A DNA stretch of 47,605 nucleotides from an uncultured Lachnospiraceae bacterium (GTDB lineage: Bacteria > Bacillota > Clostridia > Lachnospirales > Lachnospiraceae), in the NCBI GenBank assembly GCA_947631605.1, contig CANRMC010000003.1:1-47605 (forward strand), in the 5' to 3' direction. Positions 25,857 to 33,417 of the stretch are shown in pieces (position 1 is the stretch's first letter; every line of letters starts with the position of its first letter). The notes under the pieces are model-generated. The model saw nothing but the letters and a program-made list of their open reading frames with translations. It did not search any database and was not told the origin of the DNA. The position numbers were made by a program, and so were the translations under genes.

Positions 25857-26864
25857 TCAGATTCCGCCCCATGCGGTCGGAATATATATATTCTGAAAAC
25901 AGCTTACCGCATAGTTATCACTCATGCCTGCGATGTAATCACATACGATGACTCGTTTTTCTTCGCCCTCATCAATCATACGCTGGTATTCCTCCGGCAT
26001 TTCCTCCGGTCTTGCCAGATAATAAGCATACAGTAATTCGATCATTTTAGCTGCTTTCTTTTCCTCGCCCTTTGCTTTGGGATTCGTATAAAGATAGGAA
26101 AACATAAACGTCCTCAGATTAAAGAGCGCTTCTTCATATTCTTTGGAGAGACAGATATGAGACTTGCCTTCCGAATTCCGTATGACATCATGAATAACGG
26201 AATCAATCCTATCCCTGGTGGAATGTCCCAATACATAGGTACATAAGGCAGGCAGGTCTTCTTCAGTCAGTATTCCCGCACGTATGCCGTCATCAATATC
26301 ATGGTTTACATAAGCAATTTTGTCAGAAATTCGGACTACTTCTCCCTCCAGAGTTGCAGGATTTCCGGAAATTTTGTGATTGCGTATTCCGTCTCTTACC
26401 TCCCAGGTAAGATTCAGGCCTGCTCCTTCTTTTTCCAGACGCTCTACCACACGCACGCTCTGTTCGTTGTGCTTAAACGGAGCGCCCATCGCAGTGGATA
26501 ACGCGCGTTCACCGGCATGTCCAAAAGGCGTGTGCCCCAGATCGTGTCCAAGGGCGATCGCCTCTGTCAGATCCTCGTTCAGCCGGAGAGCTTTGGAAAT
26601 CGTTCTTGCGATCTGGGATACCTCTAATGTATGCGTAAGTCTCGTCCTGTAATGGTCTCCGCCCGGCGAAAGAAATACCTGTGTTTTATGCTTAAGGCGG
26701 CGAAATGCCTTAGAATGGAGTATCCGGTCCCTGTCTCTCTGATAATCCGTCCGGATATCGCAGGACTCTTCTTTCCTTTCCCGTCCTTTTGATCCATCAC
26801 TAAACGATGCATAAGGACTTAATATCTGATGTTCCATTTTCTCAAATTCTTCGCGTATCAGCAT
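25857..26864 (-). CDS. dgt: Deoxyguanosinetriphosphate triphosphohydrolase-like HD protein
   Basis: 335 residues of the dGTPase/HD superfamily. Metal ligands are visible in 'TRLTHTLEVSQIARTISKAL' and 'AIALGHDLGHTPFGHAGERAL', with further conserved 'NHKISGN' and 'KIAYVNHDIDDGIRAG'. It hydrolyses dNTPs to deoxynucleoside and triphosphate. The adjacent dnaG and rpoD genes are its typical Clostridia neighbours. The start at 26864 has a GAGGTGG site. It is first in a six-gene unit; I found no convincing promoter in the 75 bases before the preceding terminator. Confidence 0.93.
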   Translation of the reverse strand: MLIREEFEKMEHQILSPYASFSDGSKGRERKEESCDIRTDYQRDRDRILHSKAFRRLKHKTQVFLSPGGDHYRTRLTHTLEVSQIARTISKALRLNEDLTEAIALGHDLGHTPFGHAGERALSTAMGAPFKHNEQSVRVVERLEKEGAGLNLTWEVRDGIRNHKISGNPATLEGEVVRISDKIAYVNHDIDDGIRAGILTEEDLPALCTYVLGHSTRDRIDSVIHDVIRNSEGKSHICLSKEYEEALFNLRTFMFSYLYTNPKAKGEEKKAAKMIELLYAYYLARPEEMPEEYQRMIDEGEEKRVIVCDYIAGMSDNYAVSCFQNIYIPTAWGGI

Positions 26865-26939
26865 GCTTCCACCTCGTCAGACAATAAAAGAGCACCTAAT
26901 TTATTATTCTACAAAATTCCCGATAAACCTTTTTTTATT

Positions 26940-26979
26940 TTAAAAAGCCATGGACAATTTTCTTATCCATGGCTTTTAA
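26940..26979 (-). terminator. Intrinsic terminator after the PrsA-like lipoprotein gene
   Basis: The minus strand AAAGCCATGGA pairs with TCCATGGCTTT around TAAGAAAATTG and is followed by TTAAAATAAAAAAA. It lies directly downstream of the lipoprotein stop. Confidence 0.85.
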
Positions 26980-27001
26980 AGCATATATTATAATGCCTGT
27001 C

Positions 27002-28105
27002 TTACTCCGGAAGTACGCCCTGATCGACTAAAGTATCAAGGATCGGCCGCAATGAATAATCCGCCCATACGGTATCATACATATCCGCCTCCGGATCTAC
27101 CGGTATTGTTGCCAGCCAGCGCTGACGCAGGGTTTCATACTCTGTATTTAGATTCTGCGTTGACAGATAATATACATATGTTTCCTTCATCTCTTCGCTG
27201 TCCGCTTCCGTCAGATAGGTAACGGCATACCCAAGCGGCGTTTCCATAGGATCCGTACATTCTCCTGTTTTCAGTCCCTCAAGCGCCTTATTCATCTCAT
27301 CCGAATACATTCCCACATAACCGGTCCGTACCGTAGAATACGCCGAGACGCCATACTTTTCTGCAACATCCTCCGGTTTTGCGCCCGCCCTGAGTTCGGC
27401 AACCGCTGCATCCGCCTGTTTCTTTACCTCTTGCTTTTCGGCGTCGGAAATCGGCTCATAAATGGCGTCACCGTTAGAAGCGGTCTCTCCGGTGGTCTTT
27501 GGATTTCCGTTTTCATCAACCTCAACCGTCGGGAATACCATATAATAGCTTTCGTGAAAGCTGTAATCCGCATAGACTTCCATGAAATCATCATAAATCT
27601 GCTGTCCCATTTCATTCTGGATATCATCCTGAAAACTTTGAATCGCTGCCTGCTCCTCAAAAACGCGGTCGATCAATTCATCGGAAATTCCATACTCATC
27701 CAGTATGTCCTGAGATACCATGGCTTTAAAATTAGCCGCCAGCTGTTCTCCGGCTTCCCGGTCTTTTTCTTCCAGTTCATAATCGTTATTCTGAACCACG
27801 TTATACATAATTACCCGTTCCCGGATCATGGAAAGCACTTCTTCCTTATACGTGCTTTCATTCACCTCAAATGTCTTTGGGGACGCTTCCTGCATAATAA
27901 GTTCCTGAAGCGCATAGAGATTCATTTCGTCCATATAAATATCCTGATCGCCCACCTTCATTGCCTTTACGGTCGAATATTCGTCCTTGGAATAGGTAGT
28001 TGCGGTACTTTCCTGCTGACTTCCGCCGCAGCCGGTCAGTGAGCCTGCAAGAAGGAAAGCCAAGGCAAGTGTTAAAATCTTCTTTGTGCATTTATTCTTT
28101 CTCAT
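27002..28105 (-). CDS. SurA/PrsA-like peptidyl-prolyl isomerase lipoprotein
   Basis: 367 residues. A signal peptide ends in the lipobox 'AGSLTGCGG', then comes a SurA_N/trigger-factor-like helical part ('EYSTVKAMKVGDQDIYMDEMNLYALQEL'). A degenerate parvulin region follows: 'AAVAELRAGAKPEDVAEKYG', 'TGECTDPMETPLGYAVTYL'. It is probably an extracytoplasmic folding factor anchored at the outer face of the membrane. Several parvulin catalytic residues are not obvious, so it may act as a chaperone only. ATG 28105 has GGAGG upstream. It is a single-gene unit with its own promoter and terminator. Confidence 0.8.
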   Translation of the reverse strand: MRKNKCTKKILTLALAFLLAGSLTGCGGSQQESTATTYSKDEYSTVKAMKVGDQDIYMDEMNLYALQELIMQEASPKTFEVNESTYKEEVLSMIRERVIMYNVVQNNDYELEEKDREAGEQLAANFKAMVSQDILDEYGISDELIDRVFEEQAAIQSFQDDIQNEMGQQIYDDFMEVYADYSFHESYYMVFPTVEVDENGNPKTTGETASNGDAIYEPISDAEKQEVKKQADAAVAELRAGAKPEDVAEKYGVSAYSTVRTGYVGMYSDEMNKALEGLKTGECTDPMETPLGYAVTYLTEADSEEMKETYVYYLSTQNLNTEYETLRQRWLATIPVDPEADMYDTVWADYSLRPILDTLVDQGVLPE

Positions 28106-28148
28106 AATAGCCTCCGAATTATGAATCATTCTTTTTTATCCGTTCATC

Positions 28149-28177
28149 ATTTTAGTTTAAATCCGTCAATTCGTCAA
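28149..28177 (-). promoter_or_regulatory. Promoter for the PrsA-like lipoprotein
   Basis: Minus strand -35 TTGACG (28172-28177), 17-bp spacer, -10 TAAAAT (28149-28154). It lies 44 bases before ATG 28105. Confidence 0.8.
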
Positions 28178-28206
28178 CTACTTTCACAATAAGTACACAA
28201 TCCCTC

Positions 28207-28890
28207 CTACCTTGCTTCCTGTTTCGGATATTTCTGAAATAACTCCTTTTTTAAATCCATCATCATATTCACGCTGTCTTCTGACATCAGGAACATTTCC
28301 TCGTCTTTCACGTCTTTATAGAGAATCGAATTATTATCGGGATCCGGATTGGTGCTTGCAAAATAATTCTTCTGAGTATTATCATAGGAAAAATACGGTT
28401 TTACAAGGAAATGGTCGTTCTGCATGTAAAGCGGTCCATTTTCAGTCTCTACCTTCTGATCCAGAAATATAAGATAGGTTTCTCCGACCTGAAGGCGGTT
28501 CACGAAGTCAAGATTACACGCATTTTCTCCCGCGCCGCCTGCCTCAGGAAGCGACACAAGCGTACTGACCAATATATCAATTTCATCTCCCGCCTCCAGA
28601 TCATCTCCCTGAAAGACATGCTCGATCTTTACCTTTTGCATTCCGCAGGAGAATTGAAACTGCATTTCCTCCGTACAGGCTACCTGAAGGATATAACGGG
28701 AATCCGGAAGATCATTTTGCAGAATAGGAACCTGCCGCTCCACTAATTCATCCGGCAGAAGCCCTACATAAAATTCCTCCAGCCCCGAAATGTCCAGCTC
28801 CTTATGAAAACTCCGCTCATATCGCCCATAGATAAAGAGTGCGGAAAATAAAATACCGGTAATTAAGAAATGAATGGTAATTTTTTTCAT
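28207..28890 (-). CDS. Membrane-anchored protein of unknown function, last gene of an ABC operon
   Basis: 227 residues. One N-terminal membrane anchor ('FLITGILFSALFIYGRY') is followed by an extracytoplasmic domain with 'EMQFQFSCGMQKVKIEHVFQGDDLEAGDEIDILVS' and 'RLQVGETYLIFLDQKVE'. That beta-rich pattern resembles a secreted OB-like domain seen near Firmicutes ABC exporters. Its start ATG overlaps the ATPase stop (ATGA), so it is translationally coupled. I do not recognise a named family. Inferred role: accessory to the ABC pair. Confidence 0.65.
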   Translation of the reverse strand: MKKITIHFLITGILFSALFIYGRYERSFHKELDISGLEEFYVGLLPDELVERQVPILQNDLPDSRYILQVACTEEMQFQFSCGMQKVKIEHVFQGDDLEAGDEIDILVSTLVSLPEAGGAGENACNLDFVNRLQVGETYLIFLDQKVETENGPLYMQNDHFLVKPYFSYDNTQKNYFASTNPDPDNNSILYKDVKDEEMFLMSEDSVNMMMDLKKELFQKYPKQEAR

Positions 28891-29549
28891 ACAGACTCCT
28901 TTCCGCTTCGTGAACCCTCCATCGGATATAGTTTTCCTTCCGACATACGATAGGTTTCATCGACAAGAATATCAATATCCTCCCGGTTATGGCTGGCGAT
29001 CAAAATAATATGGTCCTTTTGTTTCTGCTCCAAAATCAGCGTTCGGATCATCTGAACGCCTTCTTCGTCTAAGGCATTTGTCGGTTCGTCCAAAAATAGA
29101 ACCTTCGGCTGCTCAAAGATTGCCTGCGCAAACACCAGACGCTGCTTCATACCCAGCGAATACTTCGAGAACGGACGTTTATCCGCCGGATCAAGCCCTA
29201 CTTTTTGAATCGTCTCCCTGATAACATCCAAAGAAACGTTTTTATTTAACTTTGTCAGGAATTTTAAGTTTTCCACGCCGTTCAGTTCCGGATAAAGTCC
29301 CGCATTTTCAATCAATATCCCGCAGTCCGGCAGGACCTCCATATCTTTATGGAGTTTTGCGCCGTTAAGCAGCACCTCTCCCGAATCCGGCTGGATCAGA
29401 CCGGTCAGCGCCCGAAACAGCATCGTTTTCCCGGAGCCGTTCCTGCCGACGATGCCATATATCTTTCCGCTTTCAAATTCCACGCAGACGTCATCTAATA
29501 CGGTCTTTCCTTTTATCTTCTTGTTTAAATGACTGACTGTAAGTACCAT
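28887..29549 (-). CDS. ABC transporter ATP-binding protein
   Basis: 220 residues. Walker A 'GIVGRNGSGKTMLFRALTGL', signature 'YSLGMKQRLVFAQAIFEQP', Walker B 'VLFLDEPTNALDEEG', H-loop 'IILIASHNREDI'. ATG 29549 has AAGGAGG 9 bases upstream and follows the preceding stop by a single base. It drives the two integral membrane proteins encoded just upstream; the set resembles ABC-2 exporters of peptides or antibiotics. Substrate unknown. Confidence 0.93.
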   Translation of the reverse strand: MVLTVSHLNKKIKGKTVLDDVCVEFESGKIYGIVGRNGSGKTMLFRALTGLIQPDSGEVLLNGAKLHKDMEVLPDCGILIENAGLYPELNGVENLKFLTKLNKNVSLDVIRETIQKVGLDPADKRPFSKYSLGMKQRLVFAQAIFEQPKVLFLDEPTNALDEEGVQMIRTLILEQKQKDHIILIASHNREDIDILVDETYRMSEGKLYPMEGSRSGKESV

Positions 29550-29550
29550 G

Positions 29551-30366
29551 TTAATTTCCTCCTTCCGGCTTTGCATAATAAATTTCTTTTTTGGACACGA
29601 TCAGGCTTCCGATCACTACGAGAACCAGAGCCAGAATTACATATAAAAGAAGCGAATCGCCAAGAAAAAAAACGTGTTCCAGCCTGCCGATATCCGCCTC
29701 AATCGCAGGTATCCGGCTGCTATGGATATCTAAAAAAATATGTGCGATCGGGTTATATCTGATCAATTCCGGATGCGCCAAAATATATTCTTCCTCAAAA
29801 AATATCTCCCCCAAGATCAGATAGGAACAGATACCGCCAAGACAGATAAATTCCACACAGGCAAATCCCGCCCCGCTTCCGGTACAGATCGCAATGATAT
29901 TGATCAGTTCTGCCGCAAGGAATAAAAACAGGGAATAGATCACGAGATAATAAAACAGGAAAAACACATCCGTTCCTGTCGGTGTCTGTAGATCTCCCCT
30001 TAGAAAAAGCATAACGACAACCGGAAGGATCAGAAAAAAAGCGTATTCCAGAACGTTCCAATAAAGCTTCAGGGATTCCTTTACGAACCATGTCTTCCGT
30101 TTTTTTGTCCGCGTAAAATAATAGACGGACGCCGAGCAAAAATGTTCATACAGATATGTTCCAAAAATAACATGCGCGATCATAACAGGAAGATAACGCT
30201 GAACGGCGTCCCCGACATATGGCATAACCCATTGTATATCCGAAAACTGGAAATACCCCGTAATCTGGAAGATACTGGCAGTTCGCCCGTTCGCAAAAAC
30301 AGAGAAATAATAAATGAAGCCGACTATAAGAGGCACCGGTAATTTATAGTTTTTACGATAGTTCAT
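29551..30366 (-). CDS. Integral membrane protein, ABC permease-like (second)
   Basis: 271 residues with about six hydrophobic segments ('LIVGFIYYFSVFANG', 'MIAHVIFGTYLYEHF', 'YAFFLILPVVVMLFL', 'YYLVIYSLFLFLAAELI', 'FICLGGICSYLILG', 'LLLYVILALVLVVIGSLIV'). The arrangement and neighbours fit an ABC-2 type membrane subunit, although sequence motifs are weak. Of two nearby ATGs, 30366 is at the right distance from AAGGGG. It overlaps the first permease gene by 14 bases. Possibly a heterodimer partner of that gene product. Confidence 0.65.
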   Translation of the reverse strand: MNYRKNYKLPVPLIVGFIYYFSVFANGRTASIFQITGYFQFSDIQWVMPYVGDAVQRYLPVMIAHVIFGTYLYEHFCSASVYYFTRTKKRKTWFVKESLKLYWNVLEYAFFLILPVVVMLFLRGDLQTPTGTDVFFLFYYLVIYSLFLFLAAELINIIAICTGSGAGFACVEFICLGGICSYLILGEIFFEEEYILAHPELIRYNPIAHIFLDIHSSRIPAIEADIGRLEHVFFLGDSLLLYVILALVLVVIGSLIVSKKEIYYAKPEGGN

Positions 30367-31186
30367 CGGCATGCCCCTTTCTTGTTAAAATGATGATAGA
30401 GATAAACAAAAGCAGAAGCAGAAAACCGACATAAACGAACAGATTCATATCTTTTGATGATTCCGAGAACATTCTCAGAATAAAGTAATAATTTGTAGCA
30501 AACTTCGCTTTTCCATACTGCGCGAGTCTTGCCAGAAATTCGAGTAAAAAATAAACCGGAAGCAATGTAAATATCTGAAACCGAAAGATCCGAAGAGAAG
30601 CCAGCGCCAGATTGAATACCGCCAATATACCGGAAACAATGCCAAAAATACCGATCATTATAACGACATACCATATTCTGTGTCTGATATAAAAATCTCC
30701 AAAAGGATAATGCTGATCTGTCACTACCGACTGATAGTAAGAAAAATTTGACGGATCGCCCTTGGAAGAAATATGGAAACATAGAACACTCAGTAAAAGC
30801 TCCAGTAAAAAGGGAATGGTGAATAGAAGAAAGGTGGCAAAAAATGCAGCGAACGCCTTACTGTAATAGTACTTCCTCTTTCCCAGTCTTTGAGAAAGAT
30901 AAAGAACATTCTTTGAGCTGCGGTCATTTAAAAACAAAGTAGATGTGGGAATAACCACAAGAATCGGATAAAACAGCATAAAATAATGACCGAACTTCGA
31001 CCAGCCGGATAAGAGAACCTCTTTCGTAAGATCAAACATCTGGCTGATGTATACAACCTGACGGTTCCATATGACATTTTTCAAAAAGTTCATGGTGATA
31101 AACCCGCATAACGTATACCAGATCAACACACTGGTCTTTCGCTGCAAAATATATGCTGTTTGCGTTTTTACAGATTTCCAAAACAT
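30353..31186 (-). CDS. Integral membrane protein, ABC permease-like (first)
   Basis: 277 residues with about six membrane segments. The N-terminus 'SVKTQTAYILQRKTSVLIWYTLCG' and 'NDRSSKNVLYLSQRLGKRKYYYSKA' (a GKRKYYxSK coupling-like motif) suggest an ABC-2 permease. AGGAG lies 7 bases before ATG 31186; the longer listed start lacks a site. It opens the four-gene operon behind a strong promoter and a GTAAGAA direct repeat. Confidence 0.65.
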   Translation of the reverse strand: MFWKSVKTQTAYILQRKTSVLIWYTLCGFITMNFLKNVIWNRQVVYISQMFDLTKEVLLSGWSKFGHYFMLFYPILVVIPTSTLFLNDRSSKNVLYLSQRLGKRKYYYSKAFAAFFATFLLFTIPFLLELLLSVLCFHISSKGDPSNFSYYQSVVTDQHYPFGDFYIRHRIWYVVIMIGIFGIVSGILAVFNLALASLRIFRFQIFTLLPVYFLLEFLARLAQYGKAKFATNYYFILRMFSESSKDMNLFVYVGFLLLLLFISIIILTRKGHADELS

Positions 31187-31238
31187 ATTTTTTCTCCTTC
31201 CATTGATCGTTTTTTTGTTCCTTCTTTCTTCTATTCTT

Positions 31239-31267
31239 ATCGTAAAACGAAAGAATTTCCGAGTCAA
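31239..31267 (-). promoter_or_regulatory. Promoter of the four-gene ABC operon
   Basis: Minus strand -35 TTGACT (31262-31267), 17-bp spacer, -10 TACGAT (31239-31244), 53 bases upstream of the first ATG. Confidence 0.75.
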
Positions 31268-31283
31268 TGGATTGGAGGCACCT

Positions 31284-31301
31284 GTAAGAAAACCGTAAGA
31301 A
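31284..31301. promoter_or_regulatory. GTAAGAA direct repeat, candidate response-regulator site
   Basis: GTAAGAA occurs at 31284-31290 and 31295-31301, spaced 11 bp and lying 17-34 bases upstream of the -35. Such tandem sites are typical of OmpR/PhoB-family activators. No two-component genes are present in the window, so the regulator is unidentified. Confidence 0.4.
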
Positions 31302-31306
31302 TCATT

Positions 31307-31337
31307 AAAAAAGACCGGGCGGAAAACCCGGTCTTTT
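31307..31337 (-). terminator. Intrinsic terminator of the sugar ABC operon
   Basis: AAAAGACCGGG pairs with CCCGGTCTTTT around TTTTCCG, followed by TTAAT on the minus strand. It lies about 20 bases after the MalG-like stop. Confidence 0.9.
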
Positions 31338-31357
31338 GAAATTTAGAACTATTAAAA

Positions 31358-32233
31358 TTACTCTTTTACACCACCAAGCGCAACACCGGCGATAATATAC
31401 TTTGACAGTGCAAAGTAAATGATAAAGAGCGGTAATACTGTCATCGTCAGACCTAAGTAAATATAACCGAAATCCTGCTTTGCGAAGTCGGAACGGAGAG
31501 CCTGAACGAACATAGGCAGTGTCTTCTTTGACTGGTCTACGATCATCATAGAAGGCGTATACAGGTTATTCCATGATGCTACGAATGCGAAAATAGCCTG
31601 TGTTGCCATAGCCGGTTTCATAAGCGGTAATACAATCCGGTTAAAGGTTGCAAACTCACCGGAACCGTCGATTCTGGCAGCCTCGATAATTTCAAGGGAA
31701 AGCGCGCTTGCCATATACTGCTTCATGAAGTAAACCGTACTTGGCGCTGCCGCTGCCGGAATGATCAATGGCCAGTATGTATTATACAGACCGATCTTCA
31801 TCATGAAGTTGATGAAACCGATAATAGATACCTGAGCCGGAATCATCATGATTGCCATGATGAATGACCATGCAACATTTTTAAGCTTGAACTGGTATAC
31901 TGTAAGACCATAAGCGGTCATCGTTGCACAATATACCTGAAGAATCGTAGCTGGTACTGTGATAATTGCACTGTGAAGCATTGCTACCCAGATATTTGTA
32001 CCAAGTCCGGCTGCTTTCTTCATAAGTCCGGTATAGTTACTACCAAGCTTTGTACCCGGAAGTAACTGCATACCGATTTTGATCGTATCAGAACTGTGCG
32101 TTGCGTTAATTACCATGATATAGAACGGGAAGACACTCAAGAGACAGAGTATCACGCATATAATGGTTCTGATAATCTTTTTTGTACGAATCTGTGCGGA
32201 ATAACTAGCATCCGCAGTATTTGATTTTGCCAT
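31358..32233 (-). CDS. Carbohydrate ABC transporter permease, MalG-like
   Basis: 291 residues with six membrane segments and the cytoplasmic EAA loop 'EIIEAARIDGSGEFATFNRIVLPLMKPA' that docks on the ATPase. Family: CUT1 sugar importers. The C-terminus 'YIIAGVALGGVKE' is the classic MalG ending ('G...GAVKG'). AAAGGGGG precedes ATG 32233. It is third in the operon after the binding protein and MalF-like gene; no ATPase (MsmX/MalK type) gene is present, so it probably uses a shared ATPase elsewhere. Confidence 0.95.
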   Translation of the reverse strand: MAKSNTADASYSAQIRTKKIIRTIICVILCLLSVFPFYIMVINATHSSDTIKIGMQLLPGTKLGSNYTGLMKKAAGLGTNIWVAMLHSAIITVPATILQVYCATMTAYGLTVYQFKLKNVAWSFIMAIMMIPAQVSIIGFINFMMKIGLYNTYWPLIIPAAAAPSTVYFMKQYMASALSLEIIEAARIDGSGEFATFNRIVLPLMKPAMATQAIFAFVASWNNLYTPSMMIVDQSKKTLPMFVQALRSDFAKQDFGYIYLGLTMTVLPLFIIYFALSKYIIAGVALGGVKE

Positions 32234-32250
32234 TATCTACGTCCCCCTTT

Positions 32251-33219
32251 CTATTTCACAACTGCATGTTTCTGCTTTGGTTCTCTATCCTTCGTCAGGG
32301 CAAAGAATACCAAGCTGATGATCAATGTTATGATAAATAATACGATAGAAGCTGATGCAGCTTTACCATAGTTTTTACTTACAAAACCATACTCACGAAT
32401 CTGCATTGCAATCGTTTCAGAAGCACGGTTCGGTCCGCCGATACCGTTTGATACGTTAAACAGTGACGGAATATCGAACATCTGAAGACCACCGATTGCA
32501 GATGTTACTAATGTAAACTGAAGAATCGGCTTCAGCAGAGGTAAAGTAATCTGGAAGAACTGCTGCTTGCTGCTTGCGCCGTCTACCATGGCTGCTTCAT
32601 ACAAGGATGGATTGATACCAAGAATACCTGCGATCAAGGTAATCATCGTATTACCATACCACATCCAGAACTGCATGAATGCGATCAATCCGATTGTAGG
32701 TGCGGCATGCTCCATCAGGTTGTAATCATTATCCAGAATTCCCATATGCTTTAATGTCAGTGTGATCGGTCCGTTGATATCGAACAACTGATAGAAAAGT
32801 ACGGCAATGGAAGAAGCTGTGATAATGTTCGGCAGGTACATAAGAACCTTAAATGCACCCTGACCTTTCAACTTAACGGTTGTATCTGTAAACCATGCTG
32901 CCAGAAGCAGTGATAACAGAATCTGCGGAATGAAGTTGCACACCCACATAATAATCGTATTCTTAATTGCATTCAAAGGATATGTATCCAGATAACGCCA
33001 TGAATTGGTAGTAAAGTCTTTTTCTCTAATGATATCCAGATAATTTCCTAAGCCGTTGAACTTCGGACCAAACATCTTTCCGTTCTTGTCCTTATATTCA
33101 ACAAAACTGAGGAAAAACGTGTAAAGCAACGGATATAATTGGAATACCAAAAATACCAGGAAGAACGGAGCAATGAATATATATCCATATTTTCCATATT
33201 CAACTGTCTTTTTCTTCAT
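32251..33219 (-). CDS. Carbohydrate ABC transporter permease, MalF-like
   Basis: 322 residues with an N-terminal 'YIFIAPFFLVFLVFQLYPLLYTFFLSF' and six to seven membrane segments. The EAA loop is 'LYEAAMVDGASSKQQFFQITLPLLKPI', and 'FDIPSLFNVSNGIGGPNRASETI' is typical of CUT1. It pairs with the MalG-like protein to form the channel. The substrate cannot be read from the sequence. The long gap upstream (198 bases) to the binding protein gene holds two hairpins that may lower expression of the permeases relative to the binding protein. Confidence 0.95.
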   Translation of the reverse strand: MKKKTVEYGKYGYIFIAPFFLVFLVFQLYPLLYTFFLSFVEYKDKNGKMFGPKFNGLGNYLDIIREKDFTTNSWRYLDTYPLNAIKNTIIMWVCNFIPQILLSLLLAAWFTDTTVKLKGQGAFKVLMYLPNIITASSIAVLFYQLFDINGPITLTLKHMGILDNDYNLMEHAAPTIGLIAFMQFWMWYGNTMITLIAGILGINPSLYEAAMVDGASSKQQFFQITLPLLKPILQFTLVTSAIGGLQMFDIPSLFNVSNGIGGPNRASETIAMQIREYGFVSKNYGKAASASIVLFIITLIISLVFFALTKDREPKQKHAVVK

Positions 33220-33266
33220 GTTTTCACTTCCCCAATCTTATTTTTCTACATACTCACGTTTCCACC

Positions 33267-33321
33267 GTTAGACATTTTATAAGAGACACATATTTTTTAT
33301 GGCTCTTATAAAATGTCTAAC
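33267..33321 (-). repeat. Perfect 19-bp inverted repeat between binding-protein and permease genes
   Basis: GTTAGACATTTTATAAGAG (33267-33285) and its exact complement (33303-33321) surround a 17-base loop. No T run follows, so it looks like an mRNA-processing or stabilising hairpin rather than a full terminator. Confidence 0.85.
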
Positions 33322-33356
33322 AGGGCATATGTCCTTTTTTCATGTCTTTTTTCAAA

Positions 33357-33384
33357 TTATGCACCGGACGAATCCGGTGCATAA
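33357..33384 (-). terminator. UUCG-capped hairpin downstream of the sugar-binding protein gene
   Basis: 12-bp perfect stem TTATGCACCGGA/TCCGGTGCATAA with a TTCG tetraloop on the minus strand, 34 bases after the stop codon. Only ATTTG follows the stem, so termination would be partial. It could protect the binding protein mRNA 3' end. Confidence 0.6.
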
Positions 33385-33417
33385 CTAAAATCAGATATGA
33401 TTTGCTACAATATACAA

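Noticed and set aside
33357-33384. Strong terminator ending the binding-protein transcript
   Set aside because: The stem is good but the following ATTTG is not a T run, and the permeases have no other promoter visible, so full termination is unlikely.
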